Origin: JBEKTY01 sp049515555
Lineage (GTDB): Bacteria > Planctomycetota > Planctomycetia > Pirellulales > Thermoguttaceae
Direction of reading: 5' to 3'
NCBI GenBank assembly: GCA_049515555.1
Contig: JBEKTY010000093.1
Location: 1-31,826 of the forward strand
DNA length: 31,826 nt
Numbering within the stretch: position 1 is the stretch's first letter; each line of letters starts with the position of its first letter. This document shows, piece by piece, positions 1 to 7,775 of this stretch. Made by a program: the position numbers and the translations under genes. The notes under the pieces were generated by a model. It was given only the letters and a program-made list of their open reading frames with translations, had not been told where the DNA came from and ran no database searches.

Positions 1-35
1 GTTCTCCTGGCTCTCATGGGGATGACCTCCTGTAC

Positions 36-72
36 GTGGTTCAGCGGTATCCAATACCGCTAATGTAACCAC
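36..72. terminator. Nested hairpin followed by TTTT
   Basis: AGCGGTAT (43-50) pairs with ATACCGCT (54-61) around a 3-nt loop, and an outer stem GTGGTT (36-41) pairs with AACCAC (67-72). A run TTTT follows. The shape fits an intrinsic terminator for a plus-strand gene ending before the window, but the T tract is short and no such gene is visible, so this is a structural call only. Confidence 0.4.
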
Positions 73-140
73 TTTTGAGGCATCCCCTCTTTCCTATCTA
101 TAGCCAACTTCGGGGCAAACCGAGCCCCGCCCCCCTGCCT

Positions 141-248
141 GCGGGCCCCGGTTCTCACGCTCCACCAAACGGCGTAAGATGGAGCGGTGGGCAGTTACCA
201 GGATTCAATAACTTGTCCGAGTATTCCTTCTTGTTGCCAGTCCGTACG
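141..248 (+). repeat. 108-bp diverged repeat, copy A (partner at 19067-19174)
   Basis: This segment aligns without gaps to 19067-19174 at about 80% identity (about 22 mismatches by eye). Both copies begin GCGGGCCCCGG and end GTACG. Each lies 40-60 bp upstream of a small two-helix membrane-protein ORF. The plus-strand frame is open in both copies and gives similar peptides (WSGGQLPG versus WSGGRLPG, NNLSEYS versus CNLSKHS). It could be a conserved leader, a decayed coding exon of a gene family, or an interspersed element. Confidence 0.7.
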
Positions 249-308
249 CCTACAAGGCCGGCGGACAGGTTGGCGTCGAAGGTTGTTCGTATCCGAGCTG
301 CCAATTCG

Positions 309-629
309 ATGGCGACTATGGTGAAACGCAGCAACTATCGCAAACTGATATGGGTAGCCGTGTCGAGCGTTCTATTTGGGATCTGCCTTGCTGCCCCTAT
401 CGCGCTGGCCGAAGTGTTGGCATCTTTTGGCGACTATGGCGCCGGGTGCTGGACGCTGGCCTTCCTTGTGGGCTTTGGGATCGCGATCGTTTACCACATC
501 ATCGTGTGGAACAACGTGCAATCGGGTAGATCAAGCCGGCCCCTTACAACACGCCCTTGGTGCTGGGGACGTCGCGGATTCGGGGGTCGGGCTCGACGGC
601 TGCCCGCAGGGCCCGGGCGGCGCTCTTGA
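309..629 (+). CDS. Small two-helix membrane protein ORF, 3' end running antisense into hisB
   Basis: I do not recognise a family. From the ATG at 309 (or 318) the product has a basic start (VKRSNYRK), a hydrophobic helix (residues about 13-35, rich in V, L, I and A), then a second helix (about 43-63, ending YHIIVW). After NNVQSG the reading turns arginine- and glycine-rich because it lies antisense to the last 86 bases of hisB, and that tail looks like a shadow of hisB. The natural gene probably ended near 530; a TAG lies one frame over at about 528, so a one-base indel could explain the run-on. A repeat copy lies upstream, as it does for the small membrane gene at 19213. It may be real, or a decayed relic. 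Confidence 0.4.
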   Translation: MATMVKRSNYRKLIWVAVSSVLFGICLAAPIALAEVLASFGDYGAGCWTLAFLVGFGIAIVYHIIVWNNVQSGRSSRPLTTRPWCWGRRGFGGRARRLPAGPGRRS

Positions 630-1131
630 AAATGCCCTCGGCCACGTGGTGGCTGTTGCGGCCGTAGTGCACGATGACGTGCAGGTTGCACAGGGCGTTG
701 ACGGCGAAGGCCTGCCAGAAATCGGCCACCAGCTCGCTGTCGAACTCGCCGATCTTGCTGGAGGGGAACTCGGCCTGGAAGGCGAAGTACGGCCGGCCGC
801 CCAGGTCGATCGAGCAGGTCACCAGCGATTCCTCCATGGGCAGCGTGGCCGAGCCGAAGCGGCGGATGCCGGCCCGCTCGCCCAGGGCCTGCCGCACCGC
901 CGTGCCCAGGCAGATGCCGGCGTCCTCGACCGTGTGGTGCTGATCGACCTGCAGGTCGCCGGCGGCACGAAGATTCAAATCGATGGCCGCATGCCTGGCC
1001 AGCAGGGTCAGCATGTGGTCGAGGAAGCCGATGCCGGTAGCGATCTGCGACTGGCCGCTGCCGTCCAGGTTGACTTCCACCTCGATCTCGGTTTCGGCCG
1101 TCTTTCGCTGGTGGCGGGCGGTTCGGGACAT
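544..1131 (-). CDS. hisB: Imidazoleglycerol-phosphate dehydratase
   Basis: HisB dehydrates imidazoleglycerol phosphate to imidazole acetol phosphate in cytosolic histidine synthesis. The 195-aa length is that of the monofunctional enzyme, without the phosphatase half found in enterobacteria. The metal-binding signatures are present: FLDHM at 36-40, DQHHTVED at 63-70 and NSHHVAE at 159-165. The family ending PSTKGVL is intact. It is the last gene of hisD-hisC-hisB on this strand. Its start codon follows directly on a heptamer repeat hairpin (1135-1206) and has no clear Shine-Dalgarno sequence, so its translation may depend on that structure or on coupling to hisC. The 3' end overlaps the antisense small membrane ORF. 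Confidence 0.96.
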   Translation of the reverse strand: MSRTARHQRKTAETEIEVEVNLDGSGQSQIATGIGFLDHMLTLLARHAAIDLNLRAAGDLQVDQHHTVEDAGICLGTAVRQALGERAGIRRFGSATLPMEESLVTCSIDLGGRPYFAFQAEFPSSKIGEFDSELVADFWQAFAVNALCNLHVIVHYGRNSHHVAEGIFKSAARALRAAVEPDPRIRDVPSTKGVL

Positions 1132-1134
1132 GGG

Positions 1135-1206
1135 CAGTTTTCAGTTTTCGGTTTTCAGTTTTCAGTGGACCCGGCTTGCTGAACGCCGAACACTGAACAC
1201 TGAAAA
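1135..1206. repeat. Heptamer array hairpin filling the hisC-hisB gap
   Basis: On the coding (minus) strand the gap is one arm of GTTTTCA/GTGTTCA-type heptamers, a short spacer, then an arm of CTGAAAA/CCGAAAA heptamers. There are about four units per arm and the arms are complementary. The first arm follows the hisC TAG with no gap; the second ends 5 nt before the hisB ATG. Since it lies inside the his transcript it should fold in the mRNA. Confidence 0.85.
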
Positions 1207-2253
<1,047 letters not shown>

Positions 2254-2256
2254 CTG

Positions 2257-3624
2257 TCATTCTTCCCGTGTCATGCGGATCTCTACGCTGGCCCGATGGG
2301 CGGCCAGGCCCTCCTTCGTGGCCAACATCTGCACGTCCGGAGCCAGCCCCATCAGGCCCTCGCGGCTGAAGCACAGCAGGCTGCTGCCGCGCAGGAAATC
2401 GTTGGCCGAAAGGCCGCTGGCGAACCGCGCGGTGCCGCCGGTGGGCAGGACGTGCGACGGTCCGGCGGCGTAATCGCCCAAGGCCACCGGGGTGTAGTTG
2501 CCCAGGAACACGGCCCCGGCGTGGAGCACCTTTTCGGCCAGTTGCTCGGCGTTTTCGGTGGCGATGTGCAGGTGTTCGGGGGCGATCTCGTCGGCCAGGG
2601 CACAGGCCTCATCGGCGTCGCGGGCGAGGATCACGGCCCCGAACTGCTCGAGGCTTTGCCGGGCCAGCTCGCCCCGCTCCTGCTGGGCCAGGTGCCGCTC
2701 CAGCGCCGCCACGACGGCCTCCAGCGCCTCGCTCTCCCAACCGATCAGGACGCTTGCCCCCGGGGCGTGCTCGGCCTGGGCAATCAGGTCCAGGGCCGCA
2801 TAGTCCGGCCGGGTCGAACGATCGACGATCACCACCACCTCGCTCGGCCCGGCAATCGAGTCGATGTCCACCTGGCCGTACACGTACTTCTTCGCCAGGG
2901 CCACGAACAGGTTGCCGGGCCCCACGATCTTGTCCACGCGCGGCAGACCCTCGACGCCGTAGGCCAGGGCGGCGACCGCCTGGGCCCCGCCCAGCCGATA
3001 GACTTCGTCGATCCCCAGCTCGCAGCAGGTGGCCAGCAGATCGGGATTCTGTGCGCCGAACTTGGTGGGCGGGGCCACCACGGCCAACTGCCGCACCCCG
3101 GCCACCTGGGCCGGCACGGCGGTCATCAGGACCGTCGAGGGATAGGCCGCCGCTCCGCCCGGCACGCACAGCCCAACCCGACCCAGCGGCCGGTAGCGCT
3201 GGACCAGGTATCCGCCGGGCACGTCGAGGCGGACATCGCGCCGCAGGATGGCCTCCTGGAACTCGGCGATCCGGCGGCGGACCCGGCGGATCGAATTCAA
3301 GAACTGCGGGTCGGCCTGGGCATGGGCCCGGAGCAACTCCTCCCGCGGCACGCGGATCGTCTGCGGACCCAACGCGGCCCGATCGATGCGGGCCGAGTAA
3401 TCCAGCACCGCCGCCAGCCCCTTGAGCTGCACGTCGCGGCAGATCCGCTCGACGACCTGGCTGGGCGAGAGCGGCTCGCCGAAGACTTCGATGGTCCGGC
3501 GGCGGCCCGCCTCGCTCACCACGTCGCCCTCCGGGCTTAGCCGGCGGCGAAGCTCCAGCATGGCCGCGCGAATGTCTTCCTGCCGGCTGTCGATGCGACG
3601 GATGTTCAAGCGGGTGGTAGTCAT
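2257..3624 (-). CDS. hisD: Histidinol dehydrogenase
   Basis: HisD oxidises histidinol to histidine in two NAD-dependent steps, the end of the pathway. The 455-aa product has the family blocks CVPGGAAAYPSTVLM, GPGNLFVALAKKYVYG, DSIAGPSEVVV, the EHLHI motif with catalytic and zinc-binding residues, and GPSHVLPTGG. It is the first gene of the hisDCB group. The ATG is immediately preceded by heptamers of GCTGATA/GCTGACC type, so there is no Shine-Dalgarno in the usual place. A strong GGGAGGG plus ATG lies 91 bp upstream in another frame, as if an array had been inserted between the native ribosome binding site and the gene. Confidence 0.96.
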   Translation of the reverse strand: MTTTRLNIRRIDSRQEDIRAAMLELRRRLSPEGDVVSEAGRRRTIEVFGEPLSPSQVVERICRDVQLKGLAAVLDYSARIDRAALGPQTIRVPREELLRAHAQADPQFLNSIRRVRRRIAEFQEAILRRDVRLDVPGGYLVQRYRPLGRVGLCVPGGAAAYPSTVLMTAVPAQVAGVRQLAVVAPPTKFGAQNPDLLATCCELGIDEVYRLGGAQAVAALAYGVEGLPRVDKIVGPGNLFVALAKKYVYGQVDIDSIAGPSEVVVIVDRSTRPDYAALDLIAQAEHAPGASVLIGWESEALEAVVAALERHLAQQERGELARQSLEQFGAVILARDADEACALADEIAPEHLHIATENAEQLAEKVLHAGAVFLGNYTPVALGDYAAGPSHVLPTGGTARFASGLSANDFLRGSSLLCFSREGLMGLAPDVQMLATKEGLAAHRASVEIRMTREE

Positions 3625-3711
3625 GGTCAGCGGTCAGCTATCAGCGGTCAGCTATCAGCTATCAGCTATCAGCGTGCGTAGCTGATCGCTGAAAGCTGAC
3701 CGCCGAAAGCT
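3625..3711. repeat. Heptamer arrays in opposite orientation upstream of hisD
   Basis: 3625-3673 carries seven heptamers (GCTGATA or GCTGACC read on the minus strand) that end at the base before the hisD ATG. 3680-3711 carries the same unit in the other orientation (GCTGATC, GCTGAAA, GCTGACC, GCCGAAA). The two arms can form a long imperfect hairpin in the 5' leader of hisD. Confidence 0.85.
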
Positions 3712-3883
3712 CCATTGTGTTCCCTCCCAAGCGGCGTTGGAAGGCCCGGCGGCTAAAATACCCCGCCTGGAAGGCTGAAAACGGCATGACAACCGGGGTG
3801 TTACATCGTACAATTGCGAGAAGCTGGGGATCGTGCGCCGCGATCTCACCCGGCGGCCTGTTCTTCTTCTCGCGGGCGGAACT

Positions 3884-6800
3884 GTGGAAAAGGCACTGTT
3901 TTCTATCCACTGCACGACCTGCCGTGCGCGGCTGGCGGTTCACCGCACGGAGGCGATCGGGGCCATCCTGGAGTGCCCCAAGTGCGGCAGCATGGTCCTG
4001 GTTGACCCTCCTGTAGGGTGGATTGAGGACAAGCCCGGGGCCGATGAATCGGTACCCCAACCGCCGGCTGGTCTTGCGCGGGCCGGGTCCCCGCCGCCCG
4101 ATGCGGAAGCGAGCAGCGGAAAACCGCAGGCCGGGACAGGCTCGGCAGTCCACCGCCGGTCGCCGGTCGGTGCCAAATCCCCGGTTGCCCCGCCGGTGAA
4201 GCCGCCGCTGGCGAAGCCGCAAGCGGCGGCAGACGTGCCGGCGAAGCCGCAAGCGGCGGCAGACGTGCTGGCGAAGCCGCAAGCGGCCAAGCCGGCCGGG
4301 TTTACACCGCCCCAACAGCCGGAGCCGCCGCCCGTCGAGGCGCAGGGTCGCTGGTCGAGCTTGATGGCCTCGGTGTTGGGCCGGTGGCTGGTACTGGGCG
4401 CCTCGCCCGTGTTGGGATTGGCCCTTGTGCTAGGCGTGTGGGCGGTGGTACACCGCGGGGCGTCGCCGCCGGGCTTGCCCGACCAGGGGCCTGACGCGGC
4501 GGCGTCCGGGCCGGCTCAGCCGGCCGAATCTGCCCAGCCGCAGGCGGCCGGCTTCGCCGGGCCGGACCGCCGCTGGTTGCCCGATGAGACCCGCTTGGTC
4601 GCCGTTGTGCGGGGGTCGAGCCTGGCGGCCCAGCCACAGGCCAGGCAACTGCTGGGCCCGCTGGCATCCTGGTGGCGCCCGTCGGTAGGGGCTTTGGTCG
4701 AAGGGCTCGGGCTGCGGTTGGATAAGGTCCGGCGGATAACCTGGGCCGCCACCGACCTGGCCGCCGGGCCGGACTGTGGCGTGGCGGTGGTGGAACTGGA
4801 GGAAGGGCAAGACGCTGCCAAGCTGCTGGCCGGCGGGCAGCCGGTCGATGGTCTGAAGGTGGGTTCGGTGGCGTTTCGCTGTGTCGCCAGCGGCCCTTGG
4901 CCGCATCCGTTTGCGGCGCTCGAGCCGCGATTGGTCGTCACCGGCAGCGAGCCGCTGCTGCGGGCGCTGGTTGCGCGAAGCGAGCCGCGATTGGCTAGTG
5001 CCGCCGTCGAGCGGTTGCTGAAGACGGTCTCCTTCGACGCTGATGCGGTGCTGGTGTTGGACCTGGCGGCGGCCCGGGCCGCCCACTGGCGACTGCCCGC
5101 CGCGATCCTGGACGTATGGCCGGCGGCGGGGCGGGCGTGGCACGTGCTCTGGGAGGTGCCCGACGGCCTGGGCTGCGCGGTGCAATGGTCCGGACCGGTG
5201 CGGAGCCAGTTGGCATTGGCCTGCGACAGCGAGCGGTCGGCGGAGCGGGTCCGCGCGGCCGTCGAGGAGCTGATCCCGGCCACGGTCGGCGGGCTGGAGG
5301 CCCGGCTGGAATCGCTGAAACGGCCCGGCGGGTGGGCGGGCGTCGGTCCGGAGGCCGCCGACGCCTACGCCACGCTGTTGGGCGAGGCCCAGGCCGCACT
5401 CCAGACCGCCCGCTGCGACGCGGCCGACGCCGTGGTTTGCGTGTGGATGAATTGGGGTCGGGGCCCGCTGGCCGCCGCTGCGGCGGCCGCCGAGGGCTCG
5501 ACGGCGATCTACGCCGACTGGCTCGCCGCCGGCCGGGCGGCCGACGAGACCCGCCACCGCCGGCTGGCGGCCGGGCTGGGCCAGCACGCCAAGGCCGAGA
5601 AGGGGTCGTTACCGCCGGGGGCCGCCGGCGGCTCGATGATGCCGCCCGAAACGCAATTGAGCTGGATCGCCGCCCTGCTGCCCTTCTTTGGCCATCCGGA
5701 TTGGAAAGGGCAGTTGCAGTTCGGCTACAACTGGAACGACCCGCGGAACCTGGCCGTCACCCGCCGCCCGCTGCCGGAAGTGACCAACCCGGTGCTCGGC
5801 CCCGGCACGAGCCCGGCCGGTTTTCCCGTAACGCATTACGTGGGCGTGGCCGGCCTGGGAGCCGACGCCGCCGGGCTGCGGGCCGACGACCCGCGGGCGG
5901 GCGTGTTCGGCTTCGGCCGCACCACCCGGCTGGAAGACATCACCCGCGGCACGGCCAATACCATAGCCATTTTGGGCGTAACGGAGCATTGCGGGCCCTG
6001 GGCGGCCGGCGGTGAGGCCACCGTCCGTGGGCTCACCAAGCCGCCCTACTTCCACGGGCCCGACGGGTTCGGCAGCGGCCAGCCCGACGGCATGTGGGCC
6101 GGCATGGCCGACGGGTCGGTGCGGTTCCTCTCCAAGGACCTCGATCCGCACGTGTTGGAGGGCATGGCGACGATCCACGGCGAGCCGGCCAAGCCGCAAG
6201 CGGAGGGGCCGGCGAAACCGCAAGCGGAGACGCCTGCTAAGCCGCAAGCGGAGGCGCCAGCCAAGCCGCCGGCGGAGGCGCCGGCCAAGCCGCCGGCGGC
6301 TGAGGCCCGCTTGAACGAGCCGATCCCGCAAATAACACTACCCGGCGTGCCGCTGCGCCAGGCCGTCGATCTGCTGGCCGGGATGAGCAGCGTGCCGGTG
6401 AGCTTCGACGCGGATGCCCTGGCCGAATTGGGCGTGACGCTGGGCGACCCGGTGAGCGTCGAGCTGGCGCAAGCCACGGTGGGCAAGGCCTTGCAGGCGG
6501 TGGCCGCCAGCCGGGGCCTGGTGTGCGTCGTACTGGGCGGGCAAGTGCTGCTCACCAGTCCGGCGGAGCACCGCCAGGCGCTTGGCCGCTTGCGGTACAC
6601 GGTGGCCGACCTGACGGGCCAGGACGCCGCGGCGGCCGCCGAGCTGGCCCGGCTGGTGCAGCGATTCGTAGCGCCGCAGTCCTGGCAGCGCTTCGGCGGC
6701 CAGGGCACGATCGAGGTCCAAGGCGACGTGCTGGCCATCGAGCAGACCCCCAGCGTGCACGGCCAGATACTCGCCTTCTGCGAGCGGCTCCGCTTGGCCC

Positions 6801-7375
6801 GCGGCATGCCGCTGCGGAGCAAACAGGGCCGGCAGAACCCGGGGCTGTTCACGCTGGCCACGCGGCTGGACCGGGCCAAGGCGGCCTTGGAGCATCCGAT
6901 AACGGTGAACCTGTCGGCACCGCTCCCGCTGGGCGAGGCCCTGGCCCGCATCAGGCCGCCGGGCGGGGTCGAGTTGATCGTGGATTGGTGGTCGCTGGCC
7001 GCCGTGGCGATGGCCGACGACGCCAAGGCCGCGCTCAAGGTCGAGAAGCAGCCGTTGCGGACGGCCCTGGGCCAACTGCTCGACCCGCTGGGGCTGGCCT
7101 GGCGGGTCGTCACGCCCGAGATGATCCAGGTCTCGACGCCCAAGGCCATCGCCGCGCGGCTGGAGATCGAGTTCTACCCGGTCGGCCGCCTGCTGGCCAA
7201 GGAGCAGCCCGCCGCCTTGATCGAGCGGATCAAGGGCCGGCTGGGGGGGGCGACGTGGGGCGAAGGCGGCGGCGGGGGGGCCCTCGAGTTCGACCCCCCC
7301 TCGCGCTGCCTCATTTGCCTCCAATCCCAACCGGTCGAGATCGCCCTGGAAGCCCTGCTGAGTGAAAAGCAATAA
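3884..7375 (+). CDS. Zinc-ribbon, DUF1559-like and STN-like domain membrane protein
   Basis: Large planctomycete-type protein, 1163 aa from the GTG at 3884. This start places the family opening EKALFSIHCTTC at the N-terminus; the frame is open upstream to 3833. In order: a zinc ribbon (C10, C13, C31, C34), a proline/alanine linker with tandem AKPQAAADV repeats (about 110-136), one transmembrane helix (about 168-190), a large extracytoplasmic region, a DUF1559-like segment (about 589-766) ending in the H-X9-DG-type block with ADGSVRFLS, a second AKPQAE linker (about 768-806), and two regions resembling secretin/TonB short N-terminal domains (from about 815, ITLPGVPLRQAVDLL). DUF1559 proteins normally carry a pilin-like N-terminus; here that is replaced. 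The function is unknown; an envelope role is inferred. Confidence 0.8.
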   Translation: MEKALFSIHCTTCRARLAVHRTEAIGAILECPKCGSMVLVDPPVGWIEDKPGADESVPQPPAGLARAGSPPPDAEASSGKPQAGTGSAVHRRSPVGAKSPVAPPVKPPLAKPQAAADVPAKPQAAADVLAKPQAAKPAGFTPPQQPEPPPVEAQGRWSSLMASVLGRWLVLGASPVLGLALVLGVWAVVHRGASPPGLPDQGPDAAASGPAQPAESAQPQAAGFAGPDRRWLPDETRLVAVVRGSSLAAQPQARQLLGPLASWWRPSVGALVEGLGLRLDKVRRITWAATDLAAGPDCGVAVVELEEGQDAAKLLAGGQPVDGLKVGSVAFRCVASGPWPHPFAALEPRLVVTGSEPLLRALVARSEPRLASAAVERLLKTVSFDADAVLVLDLAAARAAHWRLPAAILDVWPAAGRAWHVLWEVPDGLGCAVQWSGPVRSQLALACDSERSAERVRAAVEELIPATVGGLEARLESLKRPGGWAGVGPEAADAYATLLGEAQAALQTARCDAADAVVCVWMNWGRGPLAAAAAAAEGSTAIYADWLAAGRAADETRHRRLAAGLGQHAKAEKGSLPPGAAGGSMMPPETQLSWIAALLPFFGHPDWKGQLQFGYNWNDPRNLAVTRRPLPEVTNPVLGPGTSPAGFPVTHYVGVAGLGADAAGLRADDPRAGVFGFGRTTRLEDITRGTANTIAILGVTEHCGPWAAGGEATVRGLTKPPYFHGPDGFGSGQPDGMWAGMADGSVRFLSKDLDPHVLEGMATIHGEPAKPQAEGPAKPQAETPAKPQAEAPAKPPAEAPAKPPAAEARLNEPIPQITLPGVPLRQAVDLLAGMSSVPVSFDADALAELGVTLGDPVSVELAQATVGKALQAVAASRGLVCVVLGGQVLLTSPAEHRQALGRLRYTVADLTGQDAAAAAELARLVQRFVAPQSWQRFGGQGTIEVQGDVLAIEQTPSVHGQILAFCERLRLARGMPLRSKQGRQNPGLFTLATRLDRAKAALEHPITVNLSAPLPLGEALARIRPPGGVELIVDWWSLAAVAMADDAKAALKVEKQPLRTALGQLLDPLGLAWRVVTPEMIQVSTPKAIAARLEIEFYPVGRLLAKEQPAALIERIKGRLGGATWGEGGGGGALEFDPPSRCLICLQSQPVEIALEALLSEKQ
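4211..4286 (+). repeat. In-frame 30-bp tandem repeat (KPQAA linker)
   Basis: Two full 30-bp units and a partial third, each containing AAGCCGCAAGCGG (4214-4226, 4244-4256, 4274-4286). They encode AKPQAAADV-type linker residues. The same 13-mer recurs at 6191 and 6239 in this gene, with one change at 6215, and on the other strand in the next gene at 9530-9542. Confidence 0.85.
6188..6300 (+). repeat. In-frame KPQAE/KPPAE linker repeat
   Basis: Five imperfect 24-27 bp units encode AKPQAE or AKPPAE between the DUF1559-like and STN-like regions. Three contain the 13-mer AAGCCGCAAGCGG or a one-base variant. It is probably a flexible linker grown by unit duplication. Confidence 0.75.
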
Positions 7376-7381
7376 TGTATG

Positions 7382-7429
7382 CGGCACACTCCGTGTGCCG
7401 CCGGCAACAACGGCACACGGAGTGTGCCG
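7382..7429. terminator. Perfect 19-bp inverted repeat after the 1163-aa gene
   Basis: CGGCACACTCCGTGTGCCG (7382-7400) and its exact reverse complement (7411-7429) flank a 10-nt loop, starting 6 nt after the TAA of the upstream gene. There is no T tract, so any termination would be structural or Rho-assisted. It looks like an interspersed palindromic element placed at a gene end; I recall similar sequences in planctomycete genomes but cannot check. Confidence 0.75.
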
Positions 7430-7453
7430 GATACGATCGGGAGTCACGGATTG

Positions 7454-7567
7454 ATGAAAGTACTGTTAGTCAAACCGTACAACCGCAGTGACCACATCCA
7501 GCCCCCCTTGCTTTTTCGCCTGGAGTGTGATAATAATGGTCGTATTGCAGGAGTTCATTCGTCGTAG
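7454..7567 (+). pseudogene. Possible 5' remnant of a B12-binding radical SAM gene
   Basis: A 37-codon ORF starts MKVLLVKPYNRSDHIQPPL, which resembles the first strand of the cobalamin-binding domain of B12-dependent radical SAM proteins. Similarity stops after PPL, where a GLGYLA-type continuation would be expected, and the frame closes at 7567. I infer a truncated gene start left in front of the aroF leader. The resemblance is short and from memory. Confidence 0.3.
7526..7534 (+). promoter_or_regulatory. Candidate extended -10 promoter for the aroF leader
   Basis: TGTGATAAT combines the TG of an extended -10 with GATAAT (7529-7534). A weak -35, TTGCTT, lies 15 nt upstream. Initiation near 7541 would give a leader RNA of about 235 nt to the aroF ATG that includes the leader peptide and the attenuator. 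Confidence 0.4.
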
Positions 7568-7585
7568 GCGACGATAAATAGAATC

Positions 7586-7660
7586 ATGAGTCCGACCGGC
7601 GTCACCTTCTTTTGGTATTATTTCAACCCCGCAGGTTTCGGGGTCGGAGGTGGCGCGTAG
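7586..7660 (+). CDS. Aromatic leader peptide of the aroF attenuator (24 aa)
   Basis: ATG at 7586, TAG at 7658-7660. The peptide has the run TFFWYYF at residues 7-13 (codons for F8-F9-W10-Y11-Y12-F13 at 7607-7624) and another Phe at 18. Six aromatic codons in a row, covering all three aromatic amino acids, are very unlikely by chance just upstream of DAHP synthase, the entry enzyme for all three. The aromatic run ends one codon before segment 1 of the attenuator (7626-7631), so a ribosome stalled there would cover it. No strong Shine-Dalgarno is visible; AGGAG at 7549-7553 is separated from the ATG by a small hairpin (TCGTCG/CGACGA, 7559-7574). Confidence 0.85.
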   Translation: MSPTGVTFFWYYFNPAGFGVGGGA

Positions 7661-7718
7661 ACTCGCAGCCGGAACCGACAGTAATCCAAAGCCCCGAGAC
7701 CTTGGTTCTCGGGGCTTT
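7626..7718 (+). promoter_or_regulatory. Transcription attenuator (segments 1-4) of aroF
   Basis: Segment 1 (ACCCCG, 7626-7631) pairs with segment 2 (CGGGGT, 7639-7644). Segment 2 extended (AGGTTTCGGGG, 7633-7643) can instead pair with segment 3 (CCCCGAGACCT, 7692-7702) over 11 bp with one G-U pair. Segment 3 (AAAGCCCCGAGA, 7688-7699) otherwise pairs with segment 4 (TCTCGGGGCTTT, 7707-7718) to form the terminator. Stalling at the aromatic codons masks segment 1, frees segment 2 and favours 2:3, the antiterminator. Reading through to the stop at 7658 masks segment 2 and favours 3:4. Confidence 0.8.
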
Positions 7719-7722
7719 TTTT
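7688..7722 (+). terminator. Intrinsic terminator of the aroF leader
   Basis: A 12-bp stem (7688-7699 with 7707-7718), loop CCTTGGT, and a T7 run at 7716-7722. It lies 53 bp before the aroF ATG on the same strand and downstream of the leader peptide. Confidence 0.9.
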
Positions 7723-7775
7723 ATTGCCGCCGCTGGACCACGCTTGACGGTCAGTTACCCCAAGGAGCTTTGGCC

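Noticed and set aside
3662..3715. Histidine attenuator leader before hisD
   Set aside because: The small ORF with a strong ribosome binding site contains a single His codon, and the following hairpin has no T run.
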